Below, one piece after another: positions 18,705 to 28,222 of a DNA stretch of 64,000 nt (positions are counted from its first letter, which is position 1; each line of letters starts with the position of its first letter). The notes under the pieces are model-generated. The model did no database searches and was not told the origin of the DNA. It worked only from the letters and a program-made list of their open reading frames with translations. The stretch is from an uncultured Rhodospirillaceae bacterium (GTDB lineage Bacteria > Pseudomonadota > Alphaproteobacteria > Reyranellales > Reyranellaceae): positions 1 to 64,000 of the forward strand of contig CAMFGZ010000014.1 in assembly GCA_945952105.1 (NCBI GenBank), read 5' to 3'. Position numbers and translations under genes: made by a program.

Positions 18705-19832
18705 CTACTCGATTGGAGGAATGTCGCCCAACGCCTGGTCGCTTTCGAAGGACGCGATCCACGCATCCAGGGTCCTGTTTTCGATGGCGCTGCGCAGGCC
18801 GCGCATCACGTCCTGGTAATAGTGGAGATTGTGCCAGGTCAGCAGCATCGCCCCGAGTATCTCGTCGGCGCGGATGAGGTGATGCAGGTAGGCGCGGCTG
18901 TGATGCCTGCAGGCGGGGCAGGCGCAATGCTCGTCGAGCGGACGCGGATCGTCGCGATGGCGCGCGTTGCGCAGGTTGAGTTCGCCGCGGCGCGTGAAGG
19001 CCTGCGCGGTGCGGCCGGACCTCGTCGGCATGACGCAGTCGAACATGTCGATGCCGCGCTTCACCGCGCCCACGATGTCGCCGGGCCGGCCGACGCCCAT
19101 CAGGTAGCGCGGCCGGTCCCCGGGCAGCATCGGCGCCGTGTAATCGAGCGTCGAGAACATCAGCTCCTGGCCCTCGCCGACGGCAAGGCCGCCGACCGCG
19201 TAGCCGTCGAAGCCGATGTCGATCAGGGCCTTGGCGCTCTCCTCGCGCAGCGCCGGGAAGGTGCTGCCCTGCACGATGCCGAACAGCCCGTAGCCCGGCC
19301 GCTCGGCGAAAGCCTTGCGGCCGCGCGCGGCCCATTTCATCGACAGCCGCATCGAGAAGGCGGCTTCCGGCTCCTCGGCCGGCCAGCTCGTACATTCGTC
19401 GAACGACATGGTGATGTCGGCATCCAGCAGGCGCTGAATCTCGATCGAGCTTTCGGGCGTCAGGCGATGCTGCGAACCGTCCCTGGGCGAACGGAAGGTG
19501 ACGCCATCGGGATCGAGCTTGCGCAGTTCCTTCAGCGACATCACCTGGAAACCGCCTGAATCGGTCAGGATCGGGCCCGGCCAGTTCATGAACTTGTGCA
19601 GGCCACCAAGTGCGGCCACACGCTCCGCGCCGGGCCGCAGCATCAGGTGGAAGGTGTTGCCCAGCACGATCTGCGCACCGGTCTCGGCGACCGATTGCGG
19701 CAGCATCGCCTTCACGGTGCCGGCGGTGCCGACAGGCATGAAGGCGGGCGTCTCGATCGTGCCATGCGCCGTGGTGATCCGGCCGCGGCGGGCGGCGCCG
19801 TCGCTGCCCAGCAGTTCCCAGGAAAGGCTCAT
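18705..19832 (-). CDS. tgt: tRNA-guanine transglycosylase
   Basis: A 375-residue enzyme that swaps guanine-34 for preQ1 in tRNAs for Asp, Asn, His and Tyr. [13 protein letters not shown] near the N-terminus carries one active-site Asp, and [11 protein letters not shown] carries the nucleophilic Asp. The zinc site CACPAC plus a downstream His (AYLHHL) is complete. The ATG at 19832 overlaps the queA stop codon (ATGA), which fixes the start and shows translational coupling; the longer frame to 20180 is antisense-like extension. Confidence 0.96.
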   Translation of the reverse strand: MSLSWELLGSDGAARRGRITTAHGTIETPAFMPVGTAGTVKAMLPQSVAETGAQIVLGNTFHLMLRPGAERVAALGGLHKFMNWPGPILTDSGGFQVMSLKELRKLDPDGVTFRSPRDGSQHRLTPESSIEIQRLLDADITMSFDECTSWPAEEPEAAFSMRLSMKWAARGRKAFAERPGYGLFGIVQGSTFPALREESAKALIDIGFDGYAVGGLAVGEGQELMFSTLDYTAPMLPGDRPRYLMGVGRPGDIVGAVKRGIDMFDCVMPTRSGRTAQAFTRRGELNLRNARHRDDPRPLDEHCACPACRHHSRAYLHHLIRADEILGAMLLTWHNLHYYQDVMRGLRSAIENRTLDAWIASFESDQALGDIPPIE

Positions 19833-20872
19833 CGGCGCAACAGACAACAATCGCCGTAGGAATAGAAGCGGTATCGCTTCTCGATCGCATGAGCATAGGC
19901 CCGCTTCATGCGCTCCAACCCGGCGAAGGCGGAAACGAGCATGAACAGCGTCGAGCGCGGCAGGTGGAAGTTGGTCAACAGCAGGTCGACCGCCCGGAAC
20001 CGGAAGCCCGGCGTGATGAAGATGTCGGTTTCGCCGCTCCACGGCTTGATCGCGCCATCGTGCAGGCGCGCCACCGATTCGAGCAGCCGCAGCGAGGTCG
20101 TCCCGATCGACACGACGCGCCCCCCCAGGATGCGCGTCGCCTCGACCGCGCGCGCGGTGGCGGCGGAGACCTCGCCCCATTCGGCATGCATCGCATGGGC
20201 GTCGGTGTCGTCGACCCGCACCGGCTGGAAGGTGCCCGCGCCGACATGCAGCGTGACACCCGCCGTCGTGATGCCGCTGTCGGCGAGCGCTTCCATCAGT
20301 GCCGGCGTGAAATGCAGGCCGGCGGTGGGAGCGGCAACGGAGCCATCGTGCTTGGCGAACAGCGTCTGGTAATCCTTGCGATCCTGCGCGTCGGCGGTGC
20401 CGCCGCGAATGTAGGGAGGGAGAGGTACCGCGCCTTCCTGTTCGAGGGCAGTGAGAAAGGCGTGACCCTCCGTGTCGAAGGCCAGCACCAGCGAGCCGTC
20501 ATCCGATTTGCTTTCGACCGTGGCGCCCAGCCCCTTGAAGCGCAGCACATCGCCCTCGCGCAGGCGCTTGGCAGGGCGCGCGAAGGTTCGCCAGCGGCGT
20601 GCCCCGAGATCGCGGATCAGCAGCGCCTCGACCGCCACGTCCTGGCGCAGGCCGTTGCCCGGCCGTACGCCCTTGAGGCGTGCGGGGATCACCCTGGTGT
20701 CGTTGAACACCAGCAGGTCGCCGCGCCGCAGCAGGCCGGGCAGGGACCGTACCGTACGGTCGTGCAGCGTCTCGCCGGTGACATCGAGCAGGCGGGCGGA
20801 GTCACGCGGAGAGACGGGCCGCTGGGCGATCAGCTCGTCCGGCAGCTCGAAGTCGAAAAGGTCGACGCGCAT
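19829..20872 (-). CDS. queA: S-adenosylmethionine:tRNA ribosyltransferase-isomerase
   Basis: A 347-residue QueA that adds the epoxycyclopentanediol group of queuosine to preQ1-tRNA using SAM. The start [19 protein letters not shown], the block [14 protein letters not shown] and the end of the protein ([17 protein letters not shown]) are family signatures. It sits directly upstream of tgt with a 4-base overlap, so two queuosine steps are coupled. The first gene of the run may be the MBL-fold protein 20 bases upstream. Confidence 0.96.
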   Translation of the reverse strand: MRVDLFDFELPDELIAQRPVSPRDSARLLDVTGETLHDRTVRSLPGLLRRGDLLVFNDTRVIPARLKGVRPGNGLRQDVAVEALLIRDLGARRWRTFARPAKRLREGDVLRFKGLGATVESKSDDGSLVLAFDTEGHAFLTALEQEGAVPLPPYIRGGTADAQDRKDYQTLFAKHDGSVAAPTAGLHFTPALMEALADSGITTAGVTLHVGAGTFQPVRVDDTDAHAMHAEWGEVSAATARAVEATRILGGRVVSIGTTSLRLLESVARLHDGAIKPWSGETDIFITPGFRFRAVDLLLTNFHLPRSTLFMLVSAFAGLERMKRAYAHAIEKRYRFYSYGDCCLLRR

Positions 20873-20892
20873 CTAGAGAAAGTCGGCCGTCG

Positions 20893-22020
20893 TCAGGTCT
20901 GGCCGATGTCCATGACCACGCCGTCCGTGTCGTCAGCGGGCGGCTGGGCATGCAGGTCGGCCAGGGCCACGAAACGATGCACCCCGTCGACCACGATGCG
21001 CTTCACCCTCGCGCGGGTCTCGAGGCAGTGCAGGTGCGCCAGTGTCTCGCCGAAGGCGAAGACGATCTGATTGTTGTCGAGATGGCGGGGGAACAGGATC
21101 GGCACCATGTCCCAGCCGGTCGCGCCGTTCGGTCCCATTCGCGCAATCGCTACTTCCATGTCGTTCAGTCGCGCATCGTGATGAGCGACGAGCTGGTCGA
21201 GGCGTGTGTGCAGGCCGATGAAGGGGAAGCCGTGGCTCGGCAGCACCAGCGCGTCGGCCGGTAGGCGGCGGAAGCGCGAGAATCCGTCGAGGAACCAGGT
21301 CAGTGCATCGGCCAGCGGCTCGTTGGGCCACACGCCGACATTGGTGCTGATCTTGGGCAGCACCTGGTCGCCCGCGATCATCACGTTGAGCTCGGGGCAC
21401 CAGAGCGACGCATGCTCGGGCGCGTGGCCGCGACCGACGATGACGTCCCAGCGATGGCCGCCGACCGTGATCGGGTGGGCATGGATCATGCGGCGGAAGG
21501 CGGTCGGCAGCGGCACCACGCCCTTGGCGTAGCCGCCCTTGTGGCGGTGGAAGTTGGCGATGCGATCAGGCGGCACGCCGTTGCGCGCGACGTGCGCGGC
21601 GCGCGTCTCCTCGCTCTCGACGAAGTCGTTGCGCGCGGCCTGCGCGCTCATGTACTCGCCCAGCGTCATGTAGAGCGGCGCGTTCCACCTCTCGCACAGC
21701 CAGCCGGCCAGGCCGATATGGTCGGGATGGAGATGCGTGCCGATCACGCGCACCACCGGCTTGCCCTGAAGCTTCTCGGCGAAGATCTTTTCCCAGAGGG
21801 TTCGCGTGTCCTGCGAATTGATGCCGGTGTCGACGATCGTCCAGCCGTCCTTCTCCTCGATCAGCCACAGGTTGATGTGGTTGAGCTGGAAAGGCAGCGG
21901 CATGCGCAACCAGTAGATTCCGGGAGCGACGTTCTTGATGTCGCCGGGTTCCGGCACGTCACCACAGGGAAAGCGAAGCTGCGCCAGCAGGCGCTGGGAC
22001 TCGGAGAGGGCGTCGGGCAT
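20893..22020 (-). CDS. MBL-fold metallo-hydrolase
   Basis: A 375-residue metallo-beta-lactamase-fold hydrolase. The metal-binding THLHPDHIGLAGW (HxHxDH) lies near residue 95, with later ligands likely in GRGHAPEHASLW, MIAGDQVLP and LPSHGFPF. The C-terminal extension of about 100 residues is typical of the glyoxalase-II-like RNase/hydrolase branch that ends in a helical domain. The ATG at 22020 is preferred on family alignment, but its Shine-Dalgarno is weak; an in-frame start at 22071 is the alternative. Substrate unknown. Confidence 0.85.
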   Translation of the reverse strand: MPDALSESQRLLAQLRFPCGDVPEPGDIKNVAPGIYWLRMPLPFQLNHINLWLIEEKDGWTIVDTGINSQDTRTLWEKIFAEKLQGKPVVRVIGTHLHPDHIGLAGWLCERWNAPLYMTLGEYMSAQAARNDFVESEETRAAHVARNGVPPDRIANFHRHKGGYAKGVVPLPTAFRRMIHAHPITVGGHRWDVIVGRGHAPEHASLWCPELNVMIAGDQVLPKISTNVGVWPNEPLADALTWFLDGFSRFRRLPADALVLPSHGFPFIGLHTRLDQLVAHHDARLNDMEVAIARMGPNGATGWDMVPILFPRHLDNNQIVFAFGETLAHLHCLETRARVKRIVVDGVHRFVALADLHAQPPADDTDGVVMDIGQT

Positions 22021-22121
22021 GGGCTTGAAACTAAAGCATCTTTCCCGCCCCGTCTGCCGGGGACGGCGCATGCCAGCTTTTCAAACTCTTCTCCCCCGCT
22101 AGGGCGAGAGGAACATGAAAG

Positions 22122-23396
22122 TCAGGCCTTAAGCGCCCGCCAGGCGATGTCCTTGCGGTAGAAGCCCTCAGGCCAGTCGATCAGGTCCACCGCGCGGTAG
22201 GCGCGGGCGCGGGCCTCCTCGACGGTGGGGGCCATGGCGCTGACGTTCAGGACGCGGCCGCCATTGGCCAGGATCTTCCCGTCGGGACCGGCCTTGGTGC
22301 CGGCATGGAAGATCTGCACACCCTCGACCTTGGCCGCCTCGTCCAGGCCGCGAATCTCGCTACCCTTGGGGTAGGAATCGGGATAGCCCTTGGTCGCCAT
22401 GATCACAGTGATGGCGGCGTCGGGCGACCAGCGCAGGTCGAGGTGCTTCAGCCCGCCCTCGGCCGACGCAAGCAGTGCGGGCAGAAGGTCCGACCTGAGG
22501 CGCATCATCAGCACCTGCGTCTCGGGATCGCCGAAGCGGCAATTGTACTCGACCAGCCGTGGGCCCTTGGCGTCGATCATCAGGCCGGCATAGAGCACGC
22601 CCCGGAACGGCGTACCGGCCCTGGCGAGCGCCCGCACGGTCGGCAGCACGATCTCGTCCATCGTGCGCTGCTGCATGGCAGCGTCGAAGATCGGGGCGGG
22701 CGAATAGGCGCCCATGCCGCCGGTGTTGGGTCCCTTGTCGCCGTCGAAGGCGCGCTTGTGGTCCTGCGCGCCGACCAACGGCAGGACATGCTCGCCGTCG
22801 GTCAACGCGAAGAAGCTCGCTTCCTCGCCCTGCATAAATTCCTCGATCACCACCGAGGCGCCGGCGGCGCCGAAGCGATTGCCCGAGAGCATGTCGCGCA
22901 CCGCTTCGATCGCCTGGTCGACTGTCTCGGCGATGATCACGCCCTTGCCGGCGGCGAGCCCGTCGGCCTTGATCACGATCGGCAGGGGCTGCGACCGGAT
23001 ATAGGCCTCGGCCGGGCCGACCTCGGTGAAGCGCTCGTAGGCGGCGGTCGGGATGTTGTTGGCGCGGCAGAGTTCCTTGGTGAAGCTCTTGGAGCCTTCG
23101 AGGCGGGCGGCCGCCTTGGACGGTCCCCAGGCCTTGATGCCGGCCTCGGCGAAGGCGTCGGCCATGCCGGCGACCAGGGGCGCGTCGGGCGCGATCACCA
23201 CGAAATCGATCTTCAGGCGCCGGGCCAGTGCCACCTGGCCGGGGATGTCCTCGGCGCCGACATCCATGCATTCGGCAACCTGGGCGATGCCGGCATTGCC
23301 GGGCGCGCAGTAGAGCTTGGTGCACAGGGGCGAGGCCGAAATCGCCCAGCACAGCGCATGTTCGCGGCCGCCGCCGCCCACCACGAGGATTCGCAT
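22122..23396 (-). CDS. purD: Phosphoribosylamine--glycine ligase
   Basis: A 424-residue ATP-grasp ligase that makes GAR in purine synthesis. The N-terminus MRILVVGGGGREHAL fixes the start at 23396. Other signatures are FTKELCRANNIPTA, VIKADGLAAGKGVIIAET, GGMGAYSPAP and RLVEYNCRFGDPETQ. Full length with all ATP-grasp blocks. It is divergent from xseA, with 57 bases between starts, so the promoters overlap or abut. Confidence 0.97.
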   Translation of the reverse strand: MRILVVGGGGREHALCWAISASPLCTKLYCAPGNAGIAQVAECMDVGAEDIPGQVALARRLKIDFVVIAPDAPLVAGMADAFAEAGIKAWGPSKAAARLEGSKSFTKELCRANNIPTAAYERFTEVGPAEAYIRSQPLPIVIKADGLAAGKGVIIAETVDQAIEAVRDMLSGNRFGAAGASVVIEEFMQGEEASFFALTDGEHVLPLVGAQDHKRAFDGDKGPNTGGMGAYSPAPIFDAAMQQRTMDEIVLPTVRALARAGTPFRGVLYAGLMIDAKGPRLVEYNCRFGDPETQVLMMRLRSDLLPALLASAEGGLKHLDLRWSPDAAITVIMATKGYPDSYPKGSEIRGLDEAAKVEGVQIFHAGTKAGPDGKILANGGRVLNVSAMAPTVEEARARAYRAVDLIDWPEGFYRKDIAWRALKA

Positions 23397-23453
23397 GGCG
23401 AGGCTTTGACCACAGTTTGCGCCGGGGGCACAAGCCGCTAGGTTCGGCACCGC

Positions 23454-24980
23454 ATGGATGATTTCGACGCCCCCTCTGGTCCTGGCGCTCCGCCCAGCAA
23501 CGTCCCGGAATTCTCGGTCTCCGAGCTTTCCTTTGCCCTGAAGCGCGAGATCGAAAGCGCCTTCCCGCGGGTGCGCGTGCGCGGCGAGATCAGCCAGCCG
23601 TCCTTCCCGCGCTCGGGCCACTGCTATTTCCGCCTCAAGGACGAGAATGCCGTGATCGACGGCGTCGCCTGGAAGGGCACGATCCCGCGGCTCGGCATCC
23701 GGATCGAGGAGGGGTTGGAGGTCATCGCCACCGGCAAGCTCACCACCTATGCCGGCTCCTCGCGCTACCAGATCATCGTCGACCGGCTGGAGCTGGCGGG
23801 CGAAGGCGCGCTGCTCAAGCTCCTGGAGGACCGGCGCAAGAAGCTACAGGCCGAGGGCCTGTTCGATGCCGACCGTAAGCGCGCACTACCCTACCTGCCG
23901 CAGACCGTGGGCGTCGTGACCTCGCCGTCGGGCGCAGTCATTCGTGACATCCTGCATCGCCTCAATGATCGCTTCCCTTGCCACGTGCTGGTCTGGCCGG
24001 TGGCGGTGCAGGGCGAGAAGGCGGCGGGCGAGGTGGCTCGCGCCATCGAAGGCTTCAATCGTCTGCCCGAGGGCGGGAAGGTGCCGCGGCCCGACGTGTT
24101 GATCGTGGCCCGCGGCGGAGGTTCGCTGGAAGACCTGTGGGCCTTCAACGAGGAGATCGTGGTGCGCGCCGCAGCGAGCTCCGAGATTCCGCTGATCTCC
24201 GCCGTGGGCCACGAGACCGACACGACCCTGATCGACTTCGCCTCTGACCGCCGTGCGCCCACGCCGACCGCCGCCGCCGAGATGGCGGTGCCGGTGCGCG
24301 CCGACCTGATGACCGAGACGCTCGACTACGCCAAGCGTCTGGTCGGTGGCATGACGCGCCTGCTGCGCGAGCGGTCGATGGAACTGGCTGGCCTCGCGCG
24401 CGGCCTCGGCGATCCGCGCCGCCTGATCGAGGAACGCCAGCAGCGGGTCGACGTGAGCGGCGAGCGGCTCGCGCTGGCGACGCGCCAGCTCGTCGAGCGG
24501 CGCGCGCATCAGCTCTCCGCCGCGAGGCTCGTCAGCCCGCAGGCCGTGATCGCCGCCAAGGAACAGGCGCTGGTCGCCGAGGGGCGCGCCCTCACACGCG
24601 CCGTCGACCGCTTCAAGAGCGACGCGCTGCAGAAATACGCGCGCGCCTTCGACCGGCTCGACCAGCTCGGTGATCGATTGAAGCGCCACGGCAACGATCT
24701 TCTCGTGAACGGCCAGCGTCAGGTCGACCAGGCGGCGAAACTGCTGGAGAGCTATTCCTTCCACTCCGTCCTGAACCGCGGCTTCGCCCTGGTCCGCGAC
24801 CAGGACGGCCAGCCGGTCCTCGCCGCCGCCGGCACCAGCACTGGCCAGACGATCAGCATCGAATTCAACGACGGGAAGGTTGGCGCGCGCATCACCGATG
24901 GAGCGGGTGCGCCGAAGCCTGCGGCCACGCCCCCAGCACCGCGCCGTCGCGAAGGCGGTAGCCAAGGGTCCTTGCTGTAG
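23454..24980 (+). CDS. xseA: Exodeoxyribonuclease VII large subunit
   Basis: A 508-residue XseA. The N-terminal OB-fold domain (about 20-120, FSVSELSFALKREIESAF, RVRGEISQPSF, GHCYFRLKDE) is followed by the catalytic region with GVVTSPSGAVIRDILHRL, ARGGGSLEDLWAFNEE and SAVGHETDTTLIDF, then a coiled-coil-rich C-terminal part. With the small subunit XseB (not in this window) it degrades single-stranded DNA. The tail after residue 480 is Pro/Ala rich and likely disordered. Confidence 0.96.
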   Translation: MDDFDAPSGPGAPPSNVPEFSVSELSFALKREIESAFPRVRVRGEISQPSFPRSGHCYFRLKDENAVIDGVAWKGTIPRLGIRIEEGLEVIATGKLTTYAGSSRYQIIVDRLELAGEGALLKLLEDRRKKLQAEGLFDADRKRALPYLPQTVGVVTSPSGAVIRDILHRLNDRFPCHVLVWPVAVQGEKAAGEVARAIEGFNRLPEGGKVPRPDVLIVARGGGSLEDLWAFNEEIVVRAAASSEIPLISAVGHETDTTLIDFASDRRAPTPTAAAEMAVPVRADLMTETLDYAKRLVGGMTRLLRERSMELAGLARGLGDPRRLIEERQQRVDVSGERLALATRQLVERRAHQLSAARLVSPQAVIAAKEQALVAEGRALTRAVDRFKSDALQKYARAFDRLDQLGDRLKRHGNDLLVNGQRQVDQAAKLLESYSFHSVLNRGFALVRDQDGQPVLAAAGTSTGQTISIEFNDGKVGARITDGAGAPKPAATPPAPRRREGGSQGSLL

Positions 24981-25023
24981 ATCGTGTCGCCAGCGGGAGT
25001 CGCAATGTCGGGAAGAGTCGTAT

Positions 25024-25092
25024 TGTCATCCCGAGCGCAGCGAGGGACCTTTTCTGTCACTCTAAAGGTCCCTCGCTACGCTCGGGATGACA
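25024..25092. repeat. Inverted pair of a dispersed 29-base repeat
   Basis: Two 29-base arms (25024-25052 and 25064-25092) are reverse complements with one mismatch, separated by 11 bases. The arm core is GCGAGGGACCTTT. A third single copy lies at 35939-35968 and degenerate pieces appear near 38760, 51415 and 59040-59140. It lies between xseA and the RraA-like gene and would form a long RNA hairpin. Confidence 0.85.
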
Positions 25093-25116
25093 GAGTTAAC
25101 GGGAGGAAAAACGACA

Positions 25117-25848
25117 ATGACCAGCGCAGCGCTGTCGGCCGAGACGATCAGGAACTTCATGTATGCGAGTACCGCCACCGTCTCGATGCAGATGTTGAAG
25201 CGCGGGTTTCGCAATGTCGCGGTGAACGGGGTGAAGCCGCTCAATCCGGCGGCGGCGCGGATCGTCGGGCCGGCCTATACGTTGCGCTACATCCCGAGCC
25301 GCGAGGACATCGACAAGGCGCCGAGCCCCAGCGATCCGCCCAATGCGCAGCGCACGGCGATCGAGGAATCGCCGCCGGGCTCCGTGCTGGTGATCGCCAC
25401 CGAGGGCAACACGCGCTCGGGCACCCTGGGCGACATACTGGCGTTGCGCCTCAAGGTGCGCGGGCTCGCGGGCGTGCTGAGCGACGGGGCGATGCGCGAT
25501 GCGCCGGTGATCGGCAGGTTCGACTTCCCGGTCTATTGCGCTGCAGTCGCCGCGCCGCCCAGCATGGCAAATTTGCGGCCCGTCGAGGTGCAGGTGCCGG
25601 TCGGAATCCGGGGCGTGCCGGTCTATCCCGGCGATGTGATCGTGGCCGACGAGGACGGCGCCATCGTCGTGCCACGGCATCTCGCTGACGAGGTGGCGCG
25701 CGATTCGTTCGAGCAGGAGCGGCTGGAGAAGTTCGTCGCCATCCGTGTGGGGCAGGGCCATCCGATCGCCGGCACCTATCCGCCGAACGACGAGACGAAG
25801 AAACTCTATCAGGCGTGGATCAAGGCCGGCGAACCCGCCGGCGGCTGA
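25117..25848 (+). CDS. RraA-like protein (HMG aldolase/regulator family)
   Basis: A 243-residue RraA-fold protein. The active-site-like segment reads GDILALRLKVRGLAGVLSDG followed by MRD, the GxxxxxxxxxxGxxxDGxxRD pattern used for metal and oxo-acid binding in 4-hydroxy-4-methyl-2-oxoglutarate aldolases. VYPGDVIVADEDGAIVVPR is a second family block. The ATG at 25117 follows GGGAGGAAAAAC and is preferred over the one at 25087. Whether it is an aldolase or another lyase cannot be said. Confidence 0.88.
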   Translation: MTSAALSAETIRNFMYASTATVSMQMLKRGFRNVAVNGVKPLNPAAARIVGPAYTLRYIPSREDIDKAPSPSDPPNAQRTAIEESPPGSVLVIATEGNTRSGTLGDILALRLKVRGLAGVLSDGAMRDAPVIGRFDFPVYCAAVAAPPSMANLRPVEVQVPVGIRGVPVYPGDVIVADEDGAIVVPRHLADEVARDSFEQERLEKFVAIRVGQGHPIAGTYPPNDETKKLYQAWIKAGEPAGG

Positions 25849-25863
25849 GCGAACGCGGAAAGA

Positions 25864-26124
25864 TCAGCCGCCGCCCTTTTCGCAGACGAAGGCCTTGAAG
25901 GTGATGATGTCGCTGGGGACGCCCTTCTTCTTGCAGTAGACCTCGAATTCTTCCGGTGTCACCGGCACCATCTTGATGGCATGGCGGCGGCTGCGCCAAT
26001 CGGCCATGCGGCTCATTTCCTTCATATGCCAGTCGGCATAGGAGCTGAGCGGATAGTGCTTCACGGTGCGCTGGAGCACTTCGTGGTCGGAAGCGGTCAC
26101 CTTGGCGAAATACTGGATGGCCAT
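25864..26124 (-). CDS. Hypothetical small protein
   Basis: An 86-residue soluble protein with no recognised domain. It begins MAIQYFAKVTASDHEVLQ and is rich in Lys, Arg and aromatic residues, with two cysteines (YCKKKG, VCEKGGG) near the C-terminus. No signal or membrane segment. Codon usage is like its neighbours, which supports it being real. A longer frame up to 26352 crosses the region antisense to nothing but starts poorly; the ATG at 26124 is preferred. Confidence 0.6.
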   Translation of the reverse strand: MAIQYFAKVTASDHEVLQRTVKHYPLSSYADWHMKEMSRMADWRSRRHAIKMVPVTPEEFEVYCKKKGVPSDIITFKAFVCEKGGG

Positions 26125-26209
26125 GCCGGTCTGCCCTTGCGATTCGGACGCCGCACTTACCCTCCCGCGCGCGGCCCCGCAACCCGAATGACGGGGCGGG
26201 GAATGGGCG

Positions 26210-27262
26210 CTACGACGCGGCGGCGTCCGGCACGACCCGGTGGCGCAGCTTCTGCCAATGATCGCGCGGAATCGGCTGCAGCGTTTCGAGGAATTGTCGT
26301 GCACACCGCTCCCAGGTGAAGGTTTCGGCATGGCGGCGGCAATCCACCGCATCGCGCGACACGGCGGCGAGGCAGGCGGTGCGCAGGTCGGGGTCGACCG
26401 CGCCGACCTTCGGATCGGTGACGACGTCGAGCGGTCCCGGCACGGGATAGCCTGCGACCGGAACGCCCGAGGCCAGCGCCTCGACCATCACCAGGCCGAA
26501 CGTGTCGGTGACGCTGGGGAACACGAAGCAGTCGGCCTGTGCGTAGCGATACGACAGCTCCTCGGTGTCCACCGAGCCGAAGAAGTGGACGCCGGGGTAG
26601 CGCTTCTGCAGCGACTTGAGCTGGGGCCCGCCGCCCACCACCCACTTGCTGCCCGGCAGGTCGAGATCGAGGAACGCCCTGATGTTCTTCTCGATGGCGA
26701 CGCGGCCGGCATAGAGCCAGATCGGCCGCGGTTCGCTGAATTCTTCGCGCGGTTGCGGGCGGAAGGCGGCGATGTCGACGCCGCGCGACCAGGGGACGAG
26801 ATTCTTGAATCCACGCATCGTAAGTTCGTCGCGGATCGCCGGCGACACGACCAGCACGGCCGCCGACGGTGCATGGAAGCGACGGACGAAGGCGTAGCTC
26901 CACGACAGCGGCACGAAAATGCGGGCGCGGACATACTCCGGAAAGCGCGTGTGATAGGCCGTGGTGAAGGGAATTCCCCGGCGCCGGCAGAAGGCACGCG
27001 CCGCCCAGCCCAGAGGTCCCTCGGTCACGAGATGGATGGCATCTGGCGCGAACAGCTTGAGCATGTGGCTGAGGCGCGCCGACGGAAACAACGAAAGGCG
27101 GATCTCGGGATAGGTCGGGCAGGGCAGGGTGCGGAAGCGGTCGGGGCCGAAAACCTCGACCTCATGCCCCTCGGCGCGCAGGACGCGGGCCACCGTTTCC
27201 AGCGTGCGCACGACGCCGTTGATCTGGGGCCGCCAGGCGTCCGACACGATGGCGATGCGCAC
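26210..27262 (-). CDS. Glycosyltransferase family 4 (mannosyltransferase-like)
   Basis: A 350-residue GT-B enzyme starting at a GTG (VRIAIVSDAWRPQINGVVRTL). The N-domain has the glycine-free acceptor loop usual in GDP-mannose-dependent transferases, and the C-domain has IWLYAGRVAIEKNI and SVTDTFGLVMVEALASG with the nucleotide-sugar contacts. The start lies 4 bases after the stop of the LpxH-like gene, so the two are one operon. Likely makes a mannosylated or glucosylated lipid at the inner membrane; the acceptor is unknown. Confidence 0.88.
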   Translation of the reverse strand: MRIAIVSDAWRPQINGVVRTLETVARVLRAEGHEVEVFGPDRFRTLPCPTYPEIRLSLFPSARLSHMLKLFAPDAIHLVTEGPLGWAARAFCRRRGIPFTTAYHTRFPEYVRARIFVPLSWSYAFVRRFHAPSAAVLVVSPAIRDELTMRGFKNLVPWSRGVDIAAFRPQPREEFSEPRPIWLYAGRVAIEKNIRAFLDLDLPGSKWVVGGGPQLKSLQKRYPGVHFFGSVDTEELSYRYAQADCFVFPSVTDTFGLVMVEALASGVPVAGYPVPGPLDVVTDPKVGAVDPDLRTACLAAVSRDAVDCRRHAETFTWERCARQFLETLQPIPRDHWQKLRHRVVPDAAAS

Positions 27263-27266
27263 GCCG

Positions 27267-28082
27267 CTACTCCGCGGCGAGCTGGACGGGCGCGAACGGC
27301 AGGCGCGACGACCGGCGCGCCACCTCCTCCGCCCAGTGCACGATGCGCAGGCGGCCGTCGAAATCCTCGACCAGCGCGGTGCAGCTTTCGACCCAGTCGC
27401 CGTCGTTGCAGTAGAGGATGCCCTCGATGGTGCGCATCTCGGCATGATGGATGTGCCCGCACACCACACCGTCGACGCCGCGGCGGCGCGCTTCGCTGGC
27501 GACCGCCTTCTCATAATCGGCGATGAACTGCACCGCGTTCTTCACGCGGTGCTTCAGGAAGGCCGAGAGCGACCAGTAGGGCAGGCCGAGCTTGCGGCGG
27601 CCCCAGTTAAAGATCGTGTTGAGGCGCAGCGCCGCGGCGTAGGCCCAGTCGCCGAGGATGGCGAGCCAACGGGCATAGCGCACGATGCCGTCGAACTGGT
27701 CGCCGTGGATGACCAGCAGCTTCTTGCCGTCCGGCGTCTCGTGGATCGCCTCGTCCTGCACGCGGACGTCGCCGAAGGTGAGCTGGCAGTATTGCCGCGC
27801 CGCCTCGTCGTGGTTGCCGGGAATGTAGACGACGTTGGTGCCCTTGCGGGCCTTGCGCATGATCTTCTGCACGACGTCGTTGTGGCTCTGAGGCCAGTAC
27901 CACCAGCGCTTCAGGCGCCAGCCGTCGACGATGTCGCCCACCAGGTAGAGATGCTCGCTCTCGTTCCGTTTCAGGAAGTCGAGCAGCAGGTCGGCCTGGC
28001 AGCCACGCGTGCCGAGATGGATGTCGGACAGGAAGATTGCCCGGTGGCGCGCGGGCTGCGCGTTTCGCTCGTTATGGTTCAT
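27267..28082 (-). CDS. LpxH-like metallophosphatase
   Basis: A 271-residue calcineurin-type phosphoesterase with all metal blocks in order: FLSDIHLGT, LVGDIVDGW, IPGNHDE, VIHGDQFD and CGHIHHAEM. This set matches UDP-2,3-diacylglucosamine pyrophosphatase-like proteins found beside lipid glycosyltransferases in alphaproteobacteria. Whether it acts in lipid A or on another phospholipid is open. ATG at 28082 is preferred; the 43-residue extension to 28211 lacks family similarity and crosses the upstream promoter zone. Confidence 0.88.
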   Translation of the reverse strand: MNHNERNAQPARHRAIFLSDIHLGTRGCQADLLLDFLKRNESEHLYLVGDIVDGWRLKRWWYWPQSHNDVVQKIMRKARKGTNVVYIPGNHDEAARQYCQLTFGDVRVQDEAIHETPDGKKLLVIHGDQFDGIVRYARWLAILGDWAYAAALRLNTIFNWGRRKLGLPYWSLSAFLKHRVKNAVQFIADYEKAVASEARRRGVDGVVCGHIHHAEMRTIEGILYCNDGDWVESCTALVEDFDGRLRIVHWAEEVARRSSRLPFAPVQLAAE

Positions 28083-28222
28083 GGAGGCACGGTCATGTGG
28101 AAAAGGACTGGACCGACACAAAATATGTTGTGCGCGATTGCGCGGTACGCATTGGATTGTGTAAGGGAGGCATTGCGTGGAGGTGTCTCGGTTGTGACGT
28201 TTCGATGACATTCGCCCCGGTG

